Part shown: in pieces, positions 6,571 to 12,609 of the stretch
Layout of the letters: every line of letters begins with the position of its first letter
Numbering within the stretch: position 1 is the first letter of the stretch
DNA from: Bacteroidota bacterium
Lineage (GTDB): Bacteria > Bacteroidota > Bacteroidia > Flavobacteriales > Flavobacteriaceae
Length of the DNA stretch: 12,609 nucleotides
Direction: 5' to 3'
NCBI GenBank assembly: GCA_023393485.1
Contig: JAEWLD010000235.1
Span: 1-12,609, forward strand
Notes under the pieces: generated by a model
Told to the model about the DNA's origin: nothing
Database searches by the model: none
What the model saw: the letters and a program-made list of their open reading frames with translations, nothing else
Program-made: the position numbers and the translations under genes

Positions 6571-9500
6571 ATGAAAACAAAAGGATTTGTTTGTGCGCTT
6601 GCGTTGTTTTTCGTGTTCCAATCCTGCAGAAAGCAGTCGGCTGCAGAGTTCAATTCAGACTTTTCGTTGTTCAAGGAGTACATTTCAAGTTTTACGAGCG
6701 GAATCGTGTCGACCAAATCAGACATCCGAATCGTTTTCGCCTTCGATAAAAAAGAATGGCAGCCGAAGCAAATTCTTGACAAAAGCCTTTTTGACATTTC
6801 GCCTTCGGTTGATGGAAAAGTGGTTGTCTTATCAGGTAATACGATTGCGTTTATTCCCGAAAAAACACTCGATCAAAACACCGAATATCAAGTCAAATTC
6901 AAGCTTTCGGAAGTGATTCAGACGCCAAAAGAGCTTTCGGAATTTCGGTTTACGGTAAAAACAATCAAACAGGATTTCGTAATCAATACGCAGGATTTGC
7001 AGTCATACAGCAAAGATTTCCAATATCTGAACTGCGTGATGAAAACGGCCGACCAAATGGATTTTGAAGTCGCCAAAAAGCTGGTGTCTGCCCGGCAGAA
7101 AGACCGCCAGCTCAAGATAAAATTCGATAGAACGATGAGTACGCCGACCGAGTTTAAATTCGTCATCGACAGTATTCAGCGTTATGCCGAAGACACGACA
7201 CTGGAAATCAACTTTGATGGCTCCGGCGCCGGCATTGGCCAAAAAGGCAAAATCACTTATCAGGTCATCGGCAAAGACAATTTTAAGATCATCGATGTTG
7301 AAGCGCCCGAAGGCAACCAATCAGTCTACATCAATTTTTCGGATCCACTGAAAACCGACCAGGATTTTGCCGGGCTTGTATCGGTTGAAAGTGCGAAAGA
7401 CCTGAGATATGCCACGCAAGGAAACGTCTTGAAAGTGTTTTTCGACGAGCCTTTGCGCGGCAATCAATTGCTTGAAGTTTTCCAGGGCATTGAAAGCGAA
7501 GACGGATTCAAAATGAAGAAATCGTTTGCCACTCGTGTGATGTTCGAGCAAATCAAGCCGAGCGTAAGGTTTATGAAAAGCGGAACGATTCTGCCGAGTT
7601 CAAACAATCTGAAAATCAATTTCGAAGCTGTAAACCTGAGCAGTGTTGATGTCAGGGTTTTCAAGATTTACAAAAACAACATTTTGCAATTCCTGCAAAA
7701 CAACGATATAAATGGCGGGGCGAGCCTGCAACGCGTAGGCCAGCCGGTCGCCAAAACCAGGCTCAGCCTTAAAGACAACAAACTCGTGAATTCCGGAAAA
7801 TGGAATGCGTACGCGCTCGATCTGTCCCAATTGATAACGCCCGATCCAGGAGCAATTTACCGCGTTGAGATGTCATTCAAAAAAGCCTACTCGCTTTACT
7901 CGTGCGCCGATGCCGAAACTGAGACCGAGCCCGGGCGCGAAGTCGAAGAAATCGATGAGAACGATGTAAACTACAGTGGCGGCAATGACTACGATTACGA
8001 TTATGACTATTATGACGATTACAATTGGGAAGAACGTGAAGATCCATGTACAAAATCGTATTACTACAACACAAAAATCGCGACGAATATCCTGGCGACC
8101 GATCTTGGTGTGATTGCCAAGCGCGGCGAGAATAAATCGTATTTTGTTGCTGTAAACAATATCATTACCACCGAACCGGTCAGCGGCGCCAAAGTCGAGC
8201 TGTACAGTTATCAGCAACAGCTTCTGGCCAGCGGCAGTACAGATGCGATGGGAACCGCGGCGTTTAAAATCAATTCGTTTGCGTATTTCGCGATTGTGAC
8301 CGATGGCGACAACTCGACTTATGTCAGGCTCGATGACGGGAATTCACTTTCGGTAAGCAACTTCAACGTTTCCGGCGAAACTTTGCAAAAAGGGTTGAAA
8401 GGGTTTATTTACGGCGAGCGCGGCATCTGGCGGCCCGGAGACAATTTGTACCTGTCGTTCATTCTCAATGACGCCAACAATAAACTGCCTAAAACGCACC
8501 CGATCAAGTTCAGGCTAAGCGATCCGAAAGGCAAAATAACGTATCAAAAAGTCTACAAGGCGAATGACTGGAATCATTACGCTTTTGTTGTCCCGACAAG
8601 TGCCGATGCGCCAACAGGCAATTGGGAAGCAATGGTATCGGTTGGCGGCGCTCGATTCTACAAGAGCATCAAGATAGAAACCATAAAGCCGAACCGACTG
8701 AAGATTAGGAACAAGTTTTCAAATCCGGTGTTATCATCTGCCTACGACAATGCGTCGAACCTTGAAGTCACTTGGCTTCATGGCGCAGTTGCAAAAAATC
8801 TGAAAGTTGAGATGCAGGCCAAATTCTCACAACAAGTGACTGCGTTTAAAGGCTATGAAAAATATGATTTTGACGACGCCGTGCGAAAGTTCAGCACTGA
8901 GGAAATCAATATTTTTTCGGGTAAAACCGATGCCAGCGGACGTGCTTCGATTCCGATCAAACCCGAACTCGAAGGCGTTGCGCCAGGAATGTTGAAGGCG
9001 GCATTTATCACCAAAGTTTATGAAGAAGGCGGCGACGTCAGTACAGATGTCGTGTCTACGACATATTCGCCTTATCGCAGCTATGTTGGCCTGAAAACGC
9101 CTGAACCGAGCAAGTACGGAATGCTTGAAACCAGGAAAAACAATCGCTTTGAGGTAGTGACCGTCGACGAGAAAGGCCGCCCAAAAGCCGCCAAAAATCT
9201 CGATGTGCGCGTTTATAAGGTCGAATGGCGCTGGTGGTGGGATGCATCCAATGAAAACGATTTGTCCAATTACAACTCCGACGAAGTGACCACGGCATAT
9301 AAAAATTTTGTCGTCAGCACGAATGCCGACGGCAAAGGAAGTTTTCAATTTGCCCTGACCGATGACGAATGGGGAAGATATCTAATTCGCGTCACCGATC
9401 CCGAAAGCGGTCATGCTACCTCGCAAACCGTGTCGATCGATTGGCCGTATTGGTCAGGCAAAACGCGCAATACAGACGCGTCGATGGCGACGATGTTGAT

Positions 9501-12084
9501 TTTCTCGACAGACAAGGAGAAATATGAAGTAGGTGAAAAGGCCAGAATTTCGTTTCCGTCGAGCGAAGGCGCGCGCGCACTGATTTCAATTGAGAACGGA
9601 TCAAAAGTCGTCAAGACGTATTGGGCCAAAACGCGCAAAGGCGAAACCGCGGTTGAAATACCGATCACTTCTGCGATGGCGCCGAACGTCTATTTCAATA
9701 TCACATTACTCCAACCGCACGCGACCACTAAAAATGATTCGCCGATCAGGATGTATGGAATCGTTCCGGTTGAAGTCATTGACAAAAACACTATTCTTGA
9801 GCCGACACTCAAAATGCCGGATGTGCTCAGACCCGAACAGCCGTTTACGGTAAATGTCGGCGAAAAATCGGGCAAGGAAATGACCTATACCATTGCGGTT
9901 GTTGACGAAGGCCTTCTTGACTTGACGCGTTTCAAAACGCCAAACGCCTGGGACAGTTTTTATGCGCGCGAAGCGTTGGGCGTCAAAACCTGGGATGTCT
10001 ACGACGATGTGATCGGCGCATACGGCGGTAAAGTGAACCAAATTTTCAGCATCGGCGGCGACCAGGATTTGGGCGGCGGTAAAGCCAAAAAAGCCAACCG
10101 GTTCAAGCCTGTCGTGATGTATCTCGGGCCGTTCAAGCTTGAGAAGGGGAAAACCAGGTCGCATAAGATCAATTTGCCGAAATACGTCGGTTCCGTCCGT
10201 ACGATGGTCGTCGCAGGCGATGCCGCTTCAAGCGCTTACGGCAGTGTTGAAAAAGCCACGCCGGTCCGGAGTCCTTTGATGGTATTGGCATCGATGCCGC
10301 GCAAAATTTCGCCAGCCGAGCGCGTTACGTTGCCCGTTACGGTTTTCGCGATGGAAAATCACGTCAAAAACGTCAATATCCAGGTAAAGGCAACCGGGCT
10401 CAAAGTGGTCGGAAGCGCATCACAAAAACTGTCGTTCGCGCAACCGGATGAAAAAATGGCGTATTTTGAGCTTGAAGTCGGCGCATTGACCGGCATCGGT
10501 AAAGTTCAGGTCATCGCCACTTCGGGCAGCGAAAGGTCAACATATGACGTCGAAATCGACATGACCAACCCGAATCCGGTAACATATGCCTACAAAGACG
10601 TGATTCTCGAGGCAAACCAGGCCAGGACAATTTCATGGGAAACCTTTGGCGTGGCCGGAAGCAATAAGGCGCGGCTCGAAGTTTCATCAATGCCGACGAT
10701 GGATTTGAACCGCCGTTTGCAATACCTGATAGAATATCCGCACGGTTGTATCGAGCAAACCACGTCGTCTGTGTTTCCGCAGCTGTATCTGACTGATGTG
10801 GCAGATGTCGATGCGAGCCGCAAATCGACAATCCAGCGAAATGTCACGGCCGGCATCAACAGGTTATCGAGATTCCAGCAGCCAAGCGGCGGATTTTCAT
10901 ATTGGCCTGGCGATACCTATGTTGACGATTGGGGCACTTCATATGCCGGACATTTCTTGCTTGAAGCCGAGAAGAAAGGTTATGTTTTACCGATAGGTTT
11001 CAAAAACAAATGGATTGCATACCAGCAAAAAGAAGCTAAAAATTGGCGATTGATAAACGAATACGGCAATGACTTCGCACAGGCTTACCGTTTGTATACA
11101 TTAGCATTGGCCGGTGCGCCGGATTTGGCTTCGATGAACAGGCTTCGTGAAACCATCGGAATATCGAACGAAAGCAAATTGCGCCTTGCCGCTGCGTACG
11201 GAATCGCGGGTCAAAAAGAGGCTGCAATGTCGTTGCTTGCCAAGAGCAAAATCGACGATTATGACAGTAATTACCGATGGTACTACTACGGTTCGGCAGA
11301 CCGAAATCGCGCAATGACACTTGAAACGCTTGTACTGTTGGGCCAGAAAGAAAAAGCTTTCCAAATGGCGATGAAAGTCGCGAAAGATATGGCGAGCAGT
11401 GAATGGATGAGTACGCAAACCACGGCATATTGCCTGTACGCCATGTCAAAATTTGCAAGGGAGAACGGAGCCGGCGGCATCAACGTCCAATATTCAAAAG
11501 AAGGCAAGTCGGAAACCGTTACTACGCCCAAGTCGTTTGCAGACCGAAGCCTGGCAATCAAATCCGGCACAAATGGCGTCACTGTCAAAAACACAAAAGG
11601 CAATACGATTTATGTGCGGCTGCTCTATTCTGGAATTCTTCCGATCGGCAAAGAACAGGCGGAACAAAATGACGTTCTGGCCAGGGTTGCTTATAAAGAC
11701 AGGAAAGGCGCGGTTGTAAATGTCGACAAAATCAAGCAGGGAACCGAATTCGTCGCTGAGATCACGGTCACAAACCAGCGCAGCGAACGCGTGGAAAACA
11801 TCGCGCTTACACAGATTCTGCCGTCGGGATTTGAAATTGTCAATACCCGCTTTACTGATTACGGCGGCGAGTCTACAGACAGCGCTGCAGATTACATCGA
11901 TATCCGCGATGACCGTACTAATTTCTACTTTGGCCTGAAAAGTCGCGAAACCAAGACGTTCCGTGTGTTGCTCAATGCATCGTATCTCGGCACATATTAT
12001 TTGCCTGGATTGCAATGTGAGGCGATGTATGACCACACATTCCTTGCGCGCAATAAAGGCCAGTGGATCCAGGTCGTGAAATGA
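6571..12084 (+). CDS. Bacterial alpha-2-macroglobulin family lipoprotein (thioester protease trap)
   Basis: A predicted envelope-anchored, pan-protease-trapping protein of 1837 aa, of the YfhM/ECAM-like bacterial macroglobulin family. The N-terminus is a lipoprotein signal: MKTK, a hydrophobic core, then FQSC with Cys19 as the lipidated residue. ATG 6571 gives a normal signal length; an in-frame TTG at 6562 is rejected. Approximate domain order: Ig-like Big_5/MG1 domain (40-140); further macroglobulin domains including an Asp/Tyr-rich insert (473-484); an MG2-type domain starting GFIYGERGIWRPGD (611 on); an MG domain with a WRWWW cluster (886-890); a bait-region domain (about 969-1110); a Gly/Lys-rich flexible segment (about 1141-1177); the A2M domain (1177-1270); a thioester domain with GCIEQ (Cys1393, Gln1396); and a C-terminal MG10-like domain (about 1694-1837). 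The motif is intact, so it should covalently capture proteases. Its stop overlaps pbpC by 4 bases, the conserved partner. Domain borders are by eye. Confidence 0.94.
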   Translation: MKTKGFVCALALFFVFQSCRKQSAAEFNSDFSLFKEYISSFTSGIVSTKSDIRIVFAFDKKEWQPKQILDKSLFDISPSVDGKVVVLSGNTIAFIPEKTLDQNTEYQVKFKLSEVIQTPKELSEFRFTVKTIKQDFVINTQDLQSYSKDFQYLNCVMKTADQMDFEVAKKLVSARQKDRQLKIKFDRTMSTPTEFKFVIDSIQRYAEDTTLEINFDGSGAGIGQKGKITYQVIGKDNFKIIDVEAPEGNQSVYINFSDPLKTDQDFAGLVSVESAKDLRYATQGNVLKVFFDEPLRGNQLLEVFQGIESEDGFKMKKSFATRVMFEQIKPSVRFMKSGTILPSSNNLKINFEAVNLSSVDVRVFKIYKNNILQFLQNNDINGGASLQRVGQPVAKTRLSLKDNKLVNSGKWNAYALDLSQLITPDPGAIYRVEMSFKKAYSLYSCADAETETEPGREVEEIDENDVNYSGGNDYDYDYDYYDDYNWEEREDPCTKSYYYNTKIATNILATDLGVIAKRGENKSYFVAVNNIITTEPVSGAKVELYSYQQQLLASGSTDAMGTAAFKINSFAYFAIVTDGDNSTYVRLDDGNSLSVSNFNVSGETLQKGLKGFIYGERGIWRPGDNLYLSFILNDANNKLPKTHPIKFRLSDPKGKITYQKVYKANDWNHYAFVVPTSADAPTGNWEAMVSVGGARFYKSIKIETIKPNRLKIRNKFSNPVLSSAYDNASNLEVTWLHGAVAKNLKVEMQAKFSQQVTAFKGYEKYDFDDAVRKFSTEEINIFSGKTDASGRASIPIKPELEGVAPGMLKAAFITKVYEEGGDVSTDVVSTTYSPYRSYVGLKTPEPSKYGMLETRKNNRFEVVTVDEKGRPKAAKNLDVRVYKVEWRWWWDASNENDLSNYNSDEVTTAYKNFVVSTNADGKGSFQFALTDDEWGRYLIRVTDPESGHATSQTVSIDWPYWSGKTRNTDASMATMLIFSTDKEKYEVGEKARISFPSSEGARALISIENGSKVVKTYWAKTRKGETAVEIPITSAMAPNVYFNITLLQPHATTKNDSPIRMYGIVPVEVIDKNTILEPTLKMPDVLRPEQPFTVNVGEKSGKEMTYTIAVVDEGLLDLTRFKTPNAWDSFYAREALGVKTWDVYDDVIGAYGGKVNQIFSIGGDQDLGGGKAKKANRFKPVVMYLGPFKLEKGKTRSHKINLPKYVGSVRTMVVAGDAASSAYGSVEKATPVRSPLMVLASMPRKISPAERVTLPVTVFAMENHVKNVNIQVKATGLKVVGSASQKLSFAQPDEKMAYFELEVGALTGIGKVQVIATSGSERSTYDVEIDMTNPNPVTYAYKDVILEANQARTISWETFGVAGSNKARLEVSSMPTMDLNRRLQYLIEYPHGCIEQTTSSVFPQLYLTDVADVDASRKSTIQRNVTAGINRLSRFQQPSGGFSYWPGDTYVDDWGTSYAGHFLLEAEKKGYVLPIGFKNKWIAYQQKEAKNWRLINEYGNDFAQAYRLYTLALAGAPDLASMNRLRETIGISNESKLRLAAAYGIAGQKEAAMSLLAKSKIDDYDSNYRWYYYGSADRNRAMTLETLVLLGQKEKAFQMAMKVAKDMASSEWMSTQTTAYCLYAMSKFARENGAGGINVQYSKEGKSETVTTPKSFADRSLAIKSGTNGVTVKNTKGNTIYVRLLYSGILPIGKEQAEQNDVLARVAYKDRKGAVVNVDKIKQGTEFVAEITVTNQRSERVENIALTQILPSGFEIVNTRFTDYGGESTDSAADYIDIRDDRTNFYFGLKSRETKTFRVLLNASYLGTYYLPGLQCEAMYDHTFLARNKGQWIQVVK
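7987..8022 (+). repeat. Imperfect GAYTAY hexanucleotide tract encoding Asp-Tyr repeats
   Basis: Twelve consecutive codons are only GAC/GAT or TAC/TAT and encode DYDYDYDYYDDY (residues 473-484 of the macroglobulin). The units GACTAC, GATTAC, GATTAT, GACTAT are followed by TATGACGATTAC. The tract is in frame, and its third-base variation suggests it is not a young perfect microsatellite. It sits in an acidic loop between Cys445 and Cys493. Related Bacteroidetes macroglobulins, as I remember them, carry acidic and aromatic inserts here of variable length. Confidence 0.7.
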
Positions 12085-12609
12085 AACAAAAATTGATTGC
12101 GTTCTTTCGCCGCGTTGGCGACTGGATCAAAAACAACAAGAAAAAATCGGCGGCGGCGTTCGTGCTGCTGCTGGTTTATTATTTTTCACTGCCACGGCAA
12201 TTGTTCGATCAGCCTTACGCGACAGTTATCGAAAGCAGCGACGGCGAACTTCTGGCGGCAAAAATTGCAAAGGACGGCCAATGGCGTTTTCCGGCGCAGG
12301 ACAGCGTTCCGTATAAATTCAGGAAATGCATCGTCGCTTTTGAGGATCGGAATTTTTATAAACATCCAGGATTCAATCCGGTCGCGATGCTGAATGCGGC
12401 TAGGCAAAATGCGGCGGCGGGCCGAGTAATCCGCGGCGGCAGTACGCTTACCCAACAAGTAATCAGGCTTTCGCGCGAAGGTAAAAAGCGGACGTATTTT
12501 GAAAAGCTGATCGAAGTCATTCTTTCAACACGGCTCGAACTTCGGCATTCAAAAGAAAAAATTCTCGAATTATACGCGGCGCATGCGCCATTCGGCGGCA
12601 ACGTCGTTG
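12081..12609 (+). CDS. pbpC: Penicillin-binding protein 1C, N-terminal glycosyltransferase part, truncated by window edge
   Basis: A bifunctional peptidoglycan synthase; only the first 176 residues are present. A short basic cytoplasmic tail leads to one membrane anchor (about 24-37, AAAFVLLLVYYFSL). The GT51 glycosyltransferase domain follows with motif 1 FEDRNFYKHPGFN (catalytic Glu88 by analogy to PBP1b), motif 2 RGGSTLTQQ (118-126), and the motif 3 region with Glu145 and STRLE (149-153), then SKEKILELYAAHAPFGGN (157-174). The AAHAPFGGN ending and the macroglobulin neighbour indicate PBP1C rather than PBP1A or 1B. The transpeptidase and C-terminal biotin-like domains lie outside. The ATG overlaps the macroglobulin stop as ATGA, implying translational coupling. 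An AGG about 9 bases upstream could act as a weak ribosome-binding site. No stop occurs before the edge. Confidence 0.93.
   Translation, partial: MKQKLIAFFRRVGDWIKNNKKKSAAAFVLLLVYYFSLPRQLFDQPYATVIESSDGELLAAKIAKDGQWRFPAQDSVPYKFRKCIVAFEDRNFYKHPGFNPVAMLNAARQNAAAGRVIRGGSTLTQQVIRLSREGKKRTYFEKLIEVILSTRLELRHSKEKILELYAAHAPFGGNVV

Noticed and set aside
7873..8217. Antisense ORF with a long Ile/Val hydrophobic stretch resembling a membrane helix
   Set aside because: It is the complement of the Asp/Tyr codon tract (GAT/TAC read backwards gives ATC/GTA); an artefact of the macroglobulin coding sequence.
11494..12036. 180-codon antisense ORF in the macroglobulin 3' end, and a similar 173-codon one at 8827-9348
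   Set aside because: No recognisable domain, composition of a reversed coding frame, and fully inside a strongly supported gene.
1..12609. Mobile element, CRISPR, tRNA or defence-island content
   Set aside because: No direct repeats, integrase or transposase reading frames, tRNA-like cloverleaf or spacer arrays were seen; dgt alone is not evidence of a defence locus.

Overview
The window looks like chromosomal core-genome DNA from a Bacteroidetes bacterium, most likely Flavobacteriia. The protein sequences match what I remember of Flavobacterium-type NrdA, Dgt, DXS and TadA. Two start regions carry the TAnnTTTG -7 element of the Bacteroidetes primary sigma factor, and starts generally lack Shine-Dalgarno sequences. 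By eye the G+C is in the mid-to-high 40s percent, richer than a typical Flavobacterium. No tRNA, rRNA, insertion sequence, CRISPR array or phage gene was seen.

Left part (1-4159, + strand): the 3' part of nrdA, the large subunit of class I ribonucleotide reductase, lacks its N-terminus because of the window edge. It ends at a strong hairpin with a T-tract. A small RDD-family membrane protein follows, overlapping dgt (a dNTP triphosphohydrolase of the HD superfamily) in an ATGATG junction. Enzymes that make and destroy dNTPs or their precursors are therefore near neighbours.

Middle (4156-6404): dxs, the first enzyme of the MEP isoprenoid pathway, lies on the - strand and overlaps dgt tail to tail by 4 bases. 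It is divergent from tadA (tRNA adenosine-34 deaminase). The two start codons are 38 bases apart, and between them sit two converging -7 boxes, each 4-5 bases from its own ATG. This suggests nearly leaderless transcripts and mutually interfering promoters.

Right part (6405-12609, + strand): an AT-rich 166-base gap precedes a giant lipoprotein of the bacterial alpha-2-macroglobulin family (1837 aa, intact GCIEQ thioester motif). It overlaps by 4 bases the start of pbpC (penicillin-binding protein 1C), which runs off the window. This is the known A2M/PBP1C pairing: a periplasmic protease trap coupled to a peptidoglycan synthase thought to repair the wall.

No stretch longer than 300 bases lacks a gene. 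The only sizeable noncoding piece is 6405-6570. I found no convincing undescribed system. The points most worth a second look are the overlapping leaderless promoters, the RDD-dgt coupling, and lineage-specific insertions and a candidate bait loop in the macroglobulin.
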